Shown one piece after another: positions 8,184 to 15,076 of a stretch of DNA of 25,082 nt. Position numbers and translations under genes: made by a program. Below the pieces are notes generated by a model. That model was not told the DNA's origin. It searched no databases and saw only the letters and a list, made by a program, of their open reading frames with translations. The stretch is from Clostridiales bacterium UBA5888 (GTDB lineage: Bacteria > Bacillota > Clostridia > Oscillospirales > Oscillospiraceae), in the NCBI GenBank assembly GCA_002431965.1, contig DJEW01000031.1, positions 12,882 to 37,963 of the forward strand, written 5' to 3'. Numbering within the stretch: position 1 is the stretch's first letter; each line of letters begins with the position of its first letter.

Positions 8184-8212
8184 AAAAAGCTGTCCAAGCG
8201 GACAGCTTTTTT
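8184..8212. terminator. Bidirectional terminator between aroD and degV
   Basis: AAAAAGCTGTCC (8184-8195) pairs perfectly with GGACAGCTTTTT (8200-8211) across the tetraloop AAGC, with flanking A and T runs. It serves aroD on + and the DegV gene (stop at 8228) on -. The arms are nearly the same as in the terminator at 3265-3304. Confidence 0.93.
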
Positions 8213-8227
8213 ACGCATATTACGATA

Positions 8228-9109
8228 TTACGGTTGGCGGCCGTTGCAGAGGTAGAAGACCGTCAGCAGCCCCGGACCGCAGTGCGCGCCGATGACAACG
8301 CCCAGCCCTGTTATGGTTATTTCGCCGACGTTGGGAAACGCCGCCTTGATCTCATCCCGGACGTGTTCTGCGTCCGCAACGCAGTCCGCCTGCAGAATGT
8401 GTATCTCAAGCCCCTTGGTGTCAATGTTGGCAAGGTCGCGCTTTACGCCGTCCACGATCTCCTTGAGAGCCGCCTTGCGCCCGCGCACCTTCTTTGCAAC
8501 CTCCAGCGTGCCGCTGTCAGGCACGTAAAGCACCGGCTTTATCGACAGCATGCCGCCAACGAGCGCCGCCGCGTTTGACACGCGCCCGCCTGCCTTGAGG
8601 TAATTCAGGTCGTCCACTGTGAAGCGGTGGGCGATCTTCAGCTTGTGCTCCTCACCCCAGGCAATGACGGCGTCATAGTCCGCGCCGTTCTCCATCAGCC
8701 GCACCATGTTTTCCACCAGCAGCCCCAGCCCGCCGGAAATGCACAGTGTGTCCATCAAGTAGAGCTTGCGCTCCGGAAAATCCCGGCGCGACATCTCCGC
8801 GCCTAACTTTGCTTTTTCAAACGACACGGACATCTTCTGCGACATATCCAGATAGATAACGTCTTTGCCTGTTTCCAGCAGGGATGTAAAAAAGTCATAG
8901 TAGGCGTATTCATTTATCATTGAGGTCTTGAGCCGGTCGCCATTACGCATACCGGTATAGACCGCAGCGCGGCTCTCTTCACGGCAGTCATCCTCATAAA
9001 TCCGGTCGCCGATGGTGTAGGTGTAGCTTATGAACGGCACATTGTGCGCTTCCAGCCATGTACGCGGCAGATCTGAGGTAGACGAAGTTGCAATGATGTA
9101 GTTCTGCAT
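8228..9109 (-). CDS. DegV family fatty-acid-binding protein
   Basis: This 293-residue protein is typical of the DegV family, which binds fatty acids; the FakB members present them to FakA for phosphorylation. The N-terminus YIIATSSTSDLP replaces the usual DS..DLP strand with SS..DLP. The middle has LDMSQKMSVSFEKA in place of the family's SxxLSGTxxxA loop, then a GGLGLLVENM helix. The GGRVSNAAALVGGMLSIKPVL segment and the C-terminal GAHCGPGLLTVFYL are clear family signatures. ATG at 9109 is preceded by GGAGG (9121-9125) at 11 bases. No fakA-like DAK domain gene is in the window. It is monocistronic, convergent with aroD. The ligand is unknown. Confidence 0.9.
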   Translation of the reverse strand: MQNYIIATSSTSDLPRTWLEAHNVPFISYTYTIGDRIYEDDCREESRAAVYTGMRNGDRLKTSMINEYAYYDFFTSLLETGKDVIYLDMSQKMSVSFEKAKLGAEMSRRDFPERKLYLMDTLCISGGLGLLVENMVRLMENGADYDAVIAWGEEHKLKIAHRFTVDDLNYLKAGGRVSNAAALVGGMLSIKPVLYVPDSGTLEVAKKVRGRKAALKEIVDGVKRDLANIDTKGLEIHILQADCVADAEHVRDEIKAAFPNVGEITITGLGVVIGAHCGPGLLTVFYLCNGRQP

Positions 9110-9223
9110 AATAGCAATAACCTCCCAAAACGATATATTGCTATTTTATAATACTACAATAAATTCAAGTATTTTTAAACTCAATATAAAGAATTGTTGA
9201 TTTTCATAAAGGGGCAAACATGA

Positions 9224-9451
9224 TCAGTATTTCATGCCGTCGGTCTTGTGCACCCTCACAGGCTCGGAAAAGAAGCCCATCACCGCACCGCCGATGTTGA
9301 CCTGACAGATATAATGCATCCACTCGGTTTGAAAATCAACCTCAACAAGTGTGCCTGTCTGCCGCATGCTGATGTCGAGCACCTCTTCGGGCGTTATGTG
9401 TGCGTAATCGATAGCGGTCCGTGCGATGAAGTTATAAATATTGTTCTTCAT
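9224..9451 (-). CDS. Small protein of unknown function (75 residues)
   Basis: I do not recognise this protein. The start is taken at ATG 9451-9449 because AGGAG (CTCCT at 9460-9464 on +) sits 8 bases upstream; the reading frame extends further but without a ribosome site. The 75 residues suggest a short helical N-terminus (FIARTAIDYAHITPEEVLDISM) followed by beta strands (TGTLVEVDFQT, WMHYICQVNIGGAVMGFFSEPVRV). There is no signal peptide, membrane segment or cysteine pair. It is divergent from an XRE regulator across a 150-base AT-rich gap with a good promoter overlapped by an inverted repeat, so it is a likely target of that regulator. The 114-base gap downstream, to degV, is AT-rich with no clear terminator. 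Confidence 0.7.
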   Translation of the reverse strand: MKNNIYNFIARTAIDYAHITPEEVLDISMRQTGTLVEVDFQTEWMHYICQVNIGGAVMGFFSEPVRVHKTDGMKY

Positions 9452-9508
9452 TTTCTTTTCTCCTGTGTCTTCTATAATATAGTGTATTTTGCTTACTGCG
9501 ATGAAAAT

Positions 9509-9537
9509 AGTATACACTTCTTAAACTGATAAATCAA
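9509..9537 (-). promoter_or_regulatory. Promoter of the 75-residue protein gene
   Basis: On the minus strand TTGATT (9532-9537), a 17-base spacer and TATACT (9509-9514). The -35 box lies inside the inverted repeat at 9520-9544, so a bound repressor would block RNA polymerase. Confidence 0.6.
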
Positions 9538-9544
9538 GTTAAAG
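9520..9544. promoter_or_regulatory. Operator-like inverted repeat, site 1
   Basis: CTTAAACT (9520-9527) and AGTTAAAG (9537-9544) form 8-base arms with one mismatch around a 9-base centre. It overlaps the -35 of the 75-residue protein gene and lies upstream of the XRE gene. It is a candidate binding site for that regulator. Confidence 0.45.
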
Positions 9545-9565
9545 CTAGATTTTATTATATTTTAC

Positions 9566-9582
9566 GTTTAACCTTGATAAAC
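9566..9582. promoter_or_regulatory. Operator-like inverted repeat, site 2
   Basis: GTTTA (9566-9570) and TAAAC (9578-9582) form a perfect 5-base inverted repeat around ACCTTGA, about 20 bases before the XRE start codon. A weak + strand promoter (TTTACG, 16 bases, TATTTT at 9583-9588) would surround it, which would fit autoregulation. Confidence 0.35.
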
Positions 9583-9601
9583 TATTTTACGGTGATTTGT
9601 T

Positions 9602-9922
9602 ATGATAGATTACAAGGTTATTGGCTTGCGGATAAAGCAGCAGCGAAACAGACTCAACATGACACAGGATACGTTAGCAGAACTGGCGGATATAACACCT
9701 GTTTATCTTTCAAAAATCGAAAACGGACATGTGCATCCGACATTGGATCTGCTGAGCGCCTTGTGCTCGATACTTGGATGTGATCTCAACGCGGTGCTCA
9801 TTGATACTTCGCCAATGTCCAGCAATTATCAAAACGAGCGCGTGATTCAGCTCTTCAACGCATGCTCGCCGGATGTAAAGCCGATTGTGCTTGAACTTCT
9901 GGAGAAGCTGTCGAAGCTTTAA
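9602..9922 (+). CDS. XRE-family helix-turn-helix transcriptional regulator
   Basis: This 106-residue DNA-binding protein has an N-terminal Cro/C1-type HTH domain (about residues 8-62): LRIKQQRNRLNMTQDTLAE, then ADITPVYLSKIENGHVHPTLDLLSALCSILGCDL. The recognition helix is around TPVYLSKIEN. The C-terminal 40 residues (NERVIQLFNACSPDVKPIVLELLEKL) form helices, likely for dimerisation; there is no sensor domain. The start is poorly marked, with only a weak GGTGAT upstream. The gene is AT-richer than its neighbours. It probably represses itself and the divergent small gene through the inverted repeats between them. A palindromic repeat begins immediately after its stop codon. Confidence 0.92.
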   Translation: MIDYKVIGLRIKQQRNRLNMTQDTLAELADITPVYLSKIENGHVHPTLDLLSALCSILGCDLNAVLIDTSPMSSNYQNERVIQLFNACSPDVKPIVLELLEKLSKL

Positions 9923-9981
9923 GGCAGCACCGCACAATACGCCTGCGGCTTTTGTTCATGCCGCATTATGCTGCGCTGCCC
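9923..9981. repeat. Dispersed palindromic repeat, copy 2 (longest)
   Basis: It begins with GGCAGCACCGCACAATACGCC directly after the XRE stop and ends with GCCGCATTATGCTGCGCTGCC. The outer ends GGCAGC and GCTGCC, and inner blocks such as GCCTGCGGC/GCCGCA, are complementary, giving a long imperfect hairpin with an internal TTTTGTTCAT loop. It shares blocks with copy 1 (AATACGCCTGC) and copy 3 (a right arm of form GCATWATGCKGCGYTGCC). Confidence 0.75.
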
Positions 9982-9985
9982 TAAA

Positions 9986-10033
9986 TGAAAAAGCGCCGGG
10001 AAACGCTGCATTTCAAGCTTTTCCCGGCGCTTT
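9986..10033 (-). terminator. Terminator of thyX
   Basis: AAAGCGCCGGGAAA (9990-10003) and TTTCCCGGCGCTTT (10020-10033) are perfect 14-base arms with a 16-base loop. On the minus strand the stem is followed by TTTTTC, so it most clearly ends thyX transcription (stop at 10076). On + it could also help stop the XRE transcript. Confidence 0.8.
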
Positions 10034-10075
10034 GCCGATGTGTATATCAAATTATGCGGTGTGACCGTTATGCTG

Positions 10076-11431
10076 TCATGACCGCTCTATCTCATGCTTT
10101 CCAAACCGCTTTTGCACCTCGTCCATCTTCCCGCAGCCAAGCCGACCCTCCGGGCAGAAGCCTTTCACACAGCACGACGGACCCAGCTTGTCAAAGAGAG
10201 CCGGAAAGCTTTCTCGCAGGAGCGACAGTATGCCCACGGCAATTTTACGTATCTCCCATTGCGCGCGCTCACAGCAGCGCAGCTCGCAGAAGAGCGCAAG
10301 CTCGCGCGCGTTCATCGCCGATATTACGTCCGTCAGCGTGCCGCTGAGCATAAAATACTGCCGGTGCGCCGTGAATAAGGGGCTTGTCTCGTTTGCAAGC
10401 AGCGTCTCATACGCGCTTTCGACCGCGGCGGTGTATACCTCGCGCATTGCCGAGTCGGCGCTGACGGACGCAGGCATTATAACGCGCCCGAGCGCGACGC
10501 TCCTGAGCTCCGGAATAATTACGGACTGCATCCTGTGGCGCACGAGATGCGTTACACCCGGCAGTGTGATGTCATTTATCAAAAAGACATAGCTTAACAG
10601 CTCCAGCTCACGCGGACGGCTGTCGGTAAGAAGCTTTGCATAGCCGCATTCCAGGCGGCAATTCAGTTTCATTGCGGTGGAGAGCATTTTCTCCGGCGCT
10701 TCCGGCGCTTGCAGAAGCTCTGCGCGCCCGACCTCGCTGTCCGGGATGAACTGCGGCGCGCAGAGAGGCACGGCGGCAGGCGCGTCGGGTGCGGCCGCGT
10801 AAAACGCTTTCTGCGAGGCAAGGTATTTTTCAAACGAAGGGAACAACTCAAGAAGCTGCGTTTCAAGCTGGCGGGCCAGCTCGCGCAGCTCCGGCACGGC
10901 ACGTCCTCGCCCCGTGCTCATATCTGCGATCATGCGTATAAGCTCGCGCGCGTTGACCGTGCAGTAGAAATTGCTGCAAAACGAGTAGGGGAGCACAAAG
11001 CGCGCGTCCTCCTTGGGTATGCCACCATCGAGAAGCCGTTTGTACGCGGCAAAAAGCACGTCCATATAATCGCAGTAAAGCTTTTTCTCTCCGCTGTCCA
11101 GCCCGCCCGGTATATGGTAGCCCAGCCCGCCAAAGTCCACATAGCGGCGGGACTTCACCGTGAACGAGGCAAGGCGGTGCTCTATAAAATACTCCTCTGC
11201 ATAAACCGATACACCGCACAGCGCGAGTGTGAACACCGCGTGCTCGATGACTGAGCTGTGTCCGGAGTCAAGTACCTTACCGATGAGCCTGCGGTTTGCG
11301 CTGCTGTCTGCTGCGCCGTCAAAAAGCTCGAAGGCGCTGCCGCTCGTTGTGGAGATCTTTGCCGCGCTTGCGCATGCCCTTTCGCCGTGCATACTGTGGC
11401 TCACTATTCTCGCGTTTGCATACTCTGGCAT
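10076..11431 (-). CDS. thyX: Tandem-domain flavin-dependent thymidylate synthase (ThyX-like)
   Basis: ThyX makes dTMP from dUMP using methylene-tetrahydrofolate and FAD. Usual ThyX is about 220-250 residues and tetrameric; this protein has 451 residues and two ThyX-like halves. Half 1 (about 8-215) has SGHSSVIEHAVFT, then EHRLASFTVKSRRY (84-97, RHR changed to EHR), and RFVLP plus NARELIRM (144-167), but its AQxEIR helix is RAVPELREL. Half 2 (about 250-415) keeps HLVRHRMQS (295-303) and CERAQWEIRKIA (387-398) but lost the SxRY and RxxLP parts. The tail GPSCCVKGFCPEGRLGCGK (418-435) has four cysteines and may bind metal. ATG at 11431 follows GGAGG. Family membership is firm; activity is inferred. 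Confidence 0.85.
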   Translation of the reverse strand: MPEYANARIVSHSMHGERACASAAKISTTSGSAFELFDGAADSSANRRLIGKVLDSGHSSVIEHAVFTLALCGVSVYAEEYFIEHRLASFTVKSRRYVDFGGLGYHIPGGLDSGEKKLYCDYMDVLFAAYKRLLDGGIPKEDARFVLPYSFCSNFYCTVNARELIRMIADMSTGRGRAVPELRELARQLETQLLELFPSFEKYLASQKAFYAAAPDAPAAVPLCAPQFIPDSEVGRAELLQAPEAPEKMLSTAMKLNCRLECGYAKLLTDSRPRELELLSYVFLINDITLPGVTHLVRHRMQSVIIPELRSVALGRVIMPASVSADSAMREVYTAAVESAYETLLANETSPLFTAHRQYFMLSGTLTDVISAMNARELALFCELRCCERAQWEIRKIAVGILSLLRESFPALFDKLGPSCCVKGFCPEGRLGCGKMDEVQKRFGKHEIERS

Positions 11432-11462
11432 CTGTATGTCCTCCGTATATATGCTGCCCTTG

Positions 11463-11491
11463 ATTATATCCTATATCGCCGGACATTTCAA
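11463..11491 (-). promoter_or_regulatory. Sigma-A-like promoter of thyX
   Basis: On the minus strand TTGAAA (11486-11491), a 17-base spacer and TATAAT (11463-11468), followed by GGAGG and the ATG at 11431. A near-consensus match. Confidence 0.75.
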
Positions 11492-11535
11492 CATTGCATC
11501 TGGTCATATATTTTCGTATTAAATTGATACTTGCA

Positions 11536-11541
11536 TATAAT
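11536..11541 (+). promoter_or_regulatory. Candidate -10 box for the ECF S component operon
   Basis: TATAAT on + at 11536-11541, with only a weak -35 near 11511-11518. An alternative is TTGCAT (11531-11536), 17 bases, TATATT (11554-11559), but that leaves a very short leader before the Shine-Dalgarno at 11571-11577. No riboswitch-like structure is evident in the 157-base divergent gap. Confidence 0.45.
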
Positions 11542-11587
11542 CAGTATGAGGAATATATTAAAATAATAAAAAGGAGGTGCAGATGCC

Positions 11588-12103
11588 ATGAAACACGATA
11601 AACTCTTAAAGCTTGTGCTGGGGGCGTTGTTTGCTGCGCTTACCTGCGTTGCGACTATGCTGATCCATATCCCCATGCCCGCAACAAACGGCTATATCAA
11701 TCTCGGCGACGGCATGGTGCTCCTCGGCGCTTTTTTTCTCGGCCCGGCATACGGCTTCGCGGCGGGTGGGCTTGGCTCAATGCTGGCTGACTTGCTGCTC
11801 GGCTATGCCGCATATGCGCCAGGCACTTTTTTTATAAAGGGGCTGACGGCGCTTGTCGCCGCGCTCGTGCTGCATGCGCTCTCCGGCAGGCTCGGCGGGC
11901 TTGTCGCTGGCTCTGCTGCGGGTGAGACCGTGATGGTGCTGGGGTACTTCGCATATGAGGCGCTCGCTCTCGGCTACGGTATCGCCGCGGCGGCGAGCAT
12001 TCCCGGCAACGCCATCCAGGGTGCGGCGGGTATGGTCGTCGGGATACTTGCATATAAAGCGCTCCACGCTGTGCCCGGCATCAAAAAACTGAGCCATATT
12101 TGA
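11588..12103 (+). CDS. ECF transporter S component (substrate-binding membrane subunit)
   Basis: This 171-residue hydrophobic protein has about six membrane helices. The opening KHDKLLKLVLGALFAALTCV, the IPMPATNGYINLGDGMVLLGAFFLGP segment and the AGGLGSMLADLLLGYAAYAPGTFFIKG stretch match S components of energy-coupling-factor vitamin importers (the ECF-riboflavin-type S family, PF07155 by recollection). S components bind one vitamin or precursor and use shared EcfA/EcfT subunits encoded elsewhere; none is seen here. The start follows AAGGAGG (11571-11577) at 10 bases. It is followed 18 bases later by a ywlG homologue in one operon and is divergent from thyX. The substrate cannot be read from sequence. 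Confidence 0.88.
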   Translation: MKHDKLLKLVLGALFAALTCVATMLIHIPMPATNGYINLGDGMVLLGAFFLGPAYGFAAGGLGSMLADLLLGYAAYAPGTFFIKGLTALVAALVLHALSGRLGGLVAGSAAGETVMVLGYFAYEALALGYGIAAAASIPGNAIQGAAGMVVGILAYKALHAVPGIKKLSHI

Positions 12104-12121
12104 GAGACGGGGGAATGCATA

Positions 12122-12673
12122 ATGTATGAGGAATTGACACACCAGGCTAAAGCCGCAGTCGAGGAGCTGCTGGACACGGCAAAGCTCCGTGCCGGCGATT
12201 TATTTGTCGTTGGCTGCTCGTCGAGCGAGATCGTGGGCGAAACTATAGGCAAGGGATCGAGCTTGGAGGCGGCACAGGCAGTGTTTGCCGGCATATATCC
12301 GGCGCTGAAGGAGCGGGGGATATATCTTGCCGCACAGTGCTGTGAGCATCTCAACCGTGCGCTCATCCTTGAAGCGGCAGCGGCGGAGAAGTTCGGGTAT
12401 GAGCCGGTGAACGTGCGCCCGTGGGCACATGCCGGAGGCTCGTTTGCCACGACGGTTTTTGAAAACCTTGACCATCCCGTTGCGGTGGAGCATATCCGCG
12501 CAAGCGCCGGCATGGACATCGGCGACACGCTCATCGGTATGCATCTCAAGGATGTCGCCGTGCCCGTGCGCCTTGGCATAAAAAGCATCGGCAAGGCAAA
12601 TCTCGTCTGCGCGCGGACGCGCCCGCGCTTCATCGGCGGCGAGCGTGCGCGCTATCAGGACGCGCTGAAGTAA
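12122..12673 (+). CDS. YwlG/UPF0340 (TIGR01440, DUF436) family protein
   Basis: This 183-residue soluble protein is full length for the YwlG family, whose biochemical role is not established to my knowledge. Signatures are DLFVVGCSSSEIVGETIGKGSS (residues 25-46), the AAQCCEHLNRALILE segment with paired cysteines, the PWAHAGGSFAT motif, and the C-terminal MHLKDVAVPVRLGIKSIGKANLVCARTRPRFIGGERA. The conserved Cys, His and Glu suggest a small-molecule or metal site. In Bacillus subtilis ywlG lies next to glyA, a folate/PLP enzyme; here it follows an S component and lies near thyX. ATG at 12122 follows GGGGGA at 9 bases, and a terminator closes the operon. Confidence 0.88.
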   Translation: MYEELTHQAKAAVEELLDTAKLRAGDLFVVGCSSSEIVGETIGKGSSLEAAQAVFAGIYPALKERGIYLAAQCCEHLNRALILEAAAAEKFGYEPVNVRPWAHAGGSFATTVFENLDHPVAVEHIRASAGMDIGDTLIGMHLKDVAVPVRLGIKSIGKANLVCARTRPRFIGGERARYQDALK

Positions 12674-12688
12674 CACAATAACCAATAG

Positions 12689-12713
12689 GACACCGCGTGA
12701 TGCGGTGTCTTTT
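12689..12713 (+). terminator. Terminator after the S component/ywlG operon
   Basis: GACACCGC (12689-12696) and GCGGTGTC (12702-12709) form a perfect 8-base stem with loop GTGAT, followed by TTTT. It lies 16 bases after the ywlG stop. Confidence 0.85.
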
Positions 12714-12728
12714 CTATGCCCCGCATAC

Positions 12729-12756
12729 TTGAAATATATAAAAAAGCGAATATAAT
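12729..12756 (+). promoter_or_regulatory. Sigma-A-like promoter of the MATE gene
   Basis: TTGAAA (12729-12734), a 16-base spacer and TATAAT (12751-12756), 33 bases before the GTG start. Confidence 0.7.
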
Positions 12757-12789
12757 AATATGAACTCGAAATTCTGGAGGTAGCGTCAA

Positions 12790-14145
12790 GTGACTGCGGA
12801 CAAAGAAAGATCAGACCTTATGACAGAGGGCAGCATCGGCAGAAAGCTGCTGGTGTTCTGCGTGCCGCTTATTCTGGGCAATCTTCTTCAACAGCTTTAT
12901 AACACGGCGGACTCCGTCATCGTCGGCAACTTTGTCGGCAGCAACGCGCTTGCGGCGGTCGGGTCGAGCGGCGCGCTCATCTATCTTCTCATCGCGTTCA
13001 GTCAGGGCGTGTCCGTCGGTGCGGGTGTTGTCATTTCGCATTATCTCGGTGCTGATGACAGCGCGAGCACCCGCAACGCGGTGCACACCTCGCTCGCCAT
13101 CGTCGCTCTGATCGGCGCAGTGCTCACCGCTGCTGGCATAGCCCTCAGCGGCGCTCTGCTGCAGCTGCTCGATACGCCGCAGGAGGTCATGGCGGATTCG
13201 GTGACGTATCTGCAAATTTATTTCGGCGGCATTCTTTTCAACGTTGTCTATAACATGGCGGCAGGGATACTGAATGCTGCGGGCAACTCCCGCCGCTCGC
13301 TTTTATATCTTGCCATTGCCTCTGTGACCAATATCGTACTCGATCTTATTTTTGTGGCGCTGCTTGATATGGGTGTTGCGGGCGCGGCAATCGCCACTGA
13401 TGTCAGCCAGCTGCTCTCCTGCGTGCTGTCGCTCGGTTACCTTATGCGCGTTAACGCGCCCTATCGCGTCAGAGTGTGCCAGCTGCGCATTGATGGGCGC
13501 ATGGCGGGCAATATAATCCGCATCGGTCTGCCGACAGGCATTCAGAATATGGTCATTTCGCTGTCCAACGCCGTTGTGCAGTCGAGCGTCAACGCCTTCG
13601 GCGCGGACGCGATGGCGGGCTTCGGTGCGTATATGAAGATCGACGGCTTCAACATTCTCCCTGTGCTGAGCCTGAGCCTTGCAATGACGACTTATACCGG
13701 GCAGAACCTCGGCGCGGGCAAGGTTGACAGGGTGAAAAAGGGAATGTGGCTGACCCTCGCCATGGGTTTGGGTTATACCGCCGCAACGGGCGCGCTGCTG
13801 CTTGTGTTTTCTGCGCCGCTAATGCGCCTTTTCACCGAAAATGCCGATGCCGTCGCTTACGGTCAGCTCGCCATGCGGTATTTCTGCCCGTTCTATTTTA
13901 TCCTTGGTATAATGCATATTCTTGCCGGGACTGTGCGCGGCGCGGGGAAGAGCATCCCGCCGATGGTCATCATGCTGGTGTCGCTGTGCATCGTGCGTAT
14001 TGTCTGGCTCAAGCTCATCGCCCCGCTATACGGCACGATCGACGGCGTGTTCATTGCCTATCCCATCACCTGGGCAGTCGGCATGGCGCTTATGGTGCTG
14101 TATGCCGTGTTCGGAAAATGGCTGAAAGTCAGCGACGAATACTGA
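12790..14145 (+). CDS. MATE family efflux transporter
   Basis: This 451-residue protein has 12 predicted membrane helices, the normal MATE length. It is an inner-membrane Na+- or H+-coupled exporter of drugs, toxins or metabolites. The N-terminal IGRKLLVFCVPLILGNLLQQLYNTADSVIVGNFVG is the family hallmark; the pseudo-repeat in the second half is IIRIGLPTGIQNMVISLSNAVVQSSVNAFG, followed by the QNLGAGKVDRVKKG loop. The start is GTG at 12790 because GGAGG (12776-12780) lies 9 bases upstream; ATG at 12820 has no such site and would trim the N-terminus. It has its own promoter and terminator. The substrate cannot be told. Confidence 0.93.
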   Translation: MTADKERSDLMTEGSIGRKLLVFCVPLILGNLLQQLYNTADSVIVGNFVGSNALAAVGSSGALIYLLIAFSQGVSVGAGVVISHYLGADDSASTRNAVHTSLAIVALIGAVLTAAGIALSGALLQLLDTPQEVMADSVTYLQIYFGGILFNVVYNMAAGILNAAGNSRRSLLYLAIASVTNIVLDLIFVALLDMGVAGAAIATDVSQLLSCVLSLGYLMRVNAPYRVRVCQLRIDGRMAGNIIRIGLPTGIQNMVISLSNAVVQSSVNAFGADAMAGFGAYMKIDGFNILPVLSLSLAMTTYTGQNLGAGKVDRVKKGMWLTLAMGLGYTAATGALLLVFSAPLMRLFTENADAVAYGQLAMRYFCPFYFILGIMHILAGTVRGAGKSIPPMVIMLVSLCIVRIVWLKLIAPLYGTIDGVFIAYPITWAVGMALMVLYAVFGKWLKVSDEY

Positions 14146-14155
14146 TAATGAGATG

Positions 14156-14197
14156 AAAACACCCCTGCGGCAGTGAACAGCGCCGCAGGGGTGTTTT
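14156..14197. terminator. Bidirectional terminator between the MATE and SGNH-like genes
   Basis: AAAACACCCCTGCGGC (14156-14171) pairs perfectly with GCCGCAGGGGTGTTTT (14182-14197), a 16-base stem with a 10-base loop. T runs on both strands serve the converging genes ending at 14145 (+) and 14202 (-). Confidence 0.92.
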
Positions 14198-14201
14198 GCA
14201 G

Positions 14202-15044
14202 TTACTCTGTTGTCAGCGCGTGTGTGCGCAGGTATAAGAGAATCTCATTTACGCCGCTGGAGTTGAGCGTTTTTCCGTTTGTGGAGAGATAGCTTGACAG
14301 CACCGCGCCAGTTCCGTCGCCAACTGCCTTGCCGGAGTCGGTAAAGTATACGCCGGTTGCTGAGCATACCTCGCGAATCCAGTCGTTCGCGTCGCTTATC
14401 ATGATGGTCGTCAGTCCGTCAGAGCCGGTGTAGTTGGAAACGACTGAGCTTATAGAGCAGCAGATGATCTTCGTGTCCGGGCTTGCGGACTGTATTGCGG
14501 TTATCATGGCGGCGTAGCTTGCCTTGAATGCCGTCTCGTCCACAGCGTTCAAACCGTCCTGACCCACGCATATCACGAGGATCGGCGGCTTTGCGATCAT
14601 CGCCGCGTCGGCAATAGTGATGGATGATCCGTCCGAGGGGTATACTATCGTTGCTGTCGGCAGATCTGCCACGCGCAGCGAGCCGGAATCCGTGCCCCAT
14701 ACCTGATATGTGCCCGTGCCGCCGGAAAGCAGACCGTAGTCACGCACGCCGATAAAGGAGCTGTCAGAGAGGAATGTGAGCTTATCAATGTACTCCTGAC
14801 CGGCGTCATTTGTCTCTGGAAGCGTAAGCAGATTGCCTGTGCCGTCCGCCGTGCCGGGGGTCAGCTCCGTGACATTGCCGCTGCCCTCGACGCTCTCTGC
14901 CGTCAGCGCGGTGGAGCTTGAAAATGAATCGCCGTTGTAGCGGTTGACGCTTGCAATGACCAAACCCACGACGAGCGCTGCAAGACACACAACGATACCG
15001 ATCGCCCAGCCCAGATTTTTCAGTGAAGTCCATTTACCTGTCAT
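14202..15044 (-). CDS. Membrane-anchored SGNH/GDSL-hydrolase-like protein, possibly inactive
   Basis: ATG at 15044 is preferred because AAGGAGG lies 9 bases upstream; the longer frame has none. The resulting 280 residues have a short cytoplasmic tail, a membrane anchor (about 11-31), a Ser/Thr/Gly-rich linker (38-78) and an extracytoplasmic domain (85-280). The domain looks SGNH-like: FLSDSSFIGVRDYG (91-104) resembles block I with S95 as candidate nucleophile, and VICVGQDGLN (157-166) resembles block III with N166. Block V, normally DGxH, reads TNGKTLNSSGVNEILLYLRTH, so the usual Asp and His are not visible. It lies 84 bases downstream of the EF-G-like gene and may be co-transcribed. Family assignment is moderate; activity is doubtful. 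Confidence 0.65.
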   Translation of the reverse strand: MTGKWTSLKNLGWAIGIVVCLAALVVGLVIASVNRYNGDSFSSSTALTAESVEGSGNVTELTPGTADGTGNLLTLPETNDAGQEYIDKLTFLSDSSFIGVRDYGLLSGGTGTYQVWGTDSGSLRVADLPTATIVYPSDGSSITIADAAMIAKPPILVICVGQDGLNAVDETAFKASYAAMITAIQSASPDTKIICCSISSVVSNYTGSDGLTTIMISDANDWIREVCSATGVYFTDSGKAVGDGTGAVLSSYLSTNGKTLNSSGVNEILLYLRTHALTTE

Positions 15045-15076
15045 ATTCTGCGACCTCCTTGGGGTACAGTGCAATG

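Noticed and set aside
8228..9109. DegV gene as part of a fatty acid kinase operon with the lipid genes
   Set aside because: It is on the opposite strand, separated by a strong bidirectional terminator, and no FakA-like gene is present, so the functional link is not supported.
11432..11587. Possible vitamin riboswitch upstream of the ECF S component
   Set aside because: The gap is AT-rich, is shared with the thyX promoter, and shows no conserved riboswitch core or terminator hairpin.
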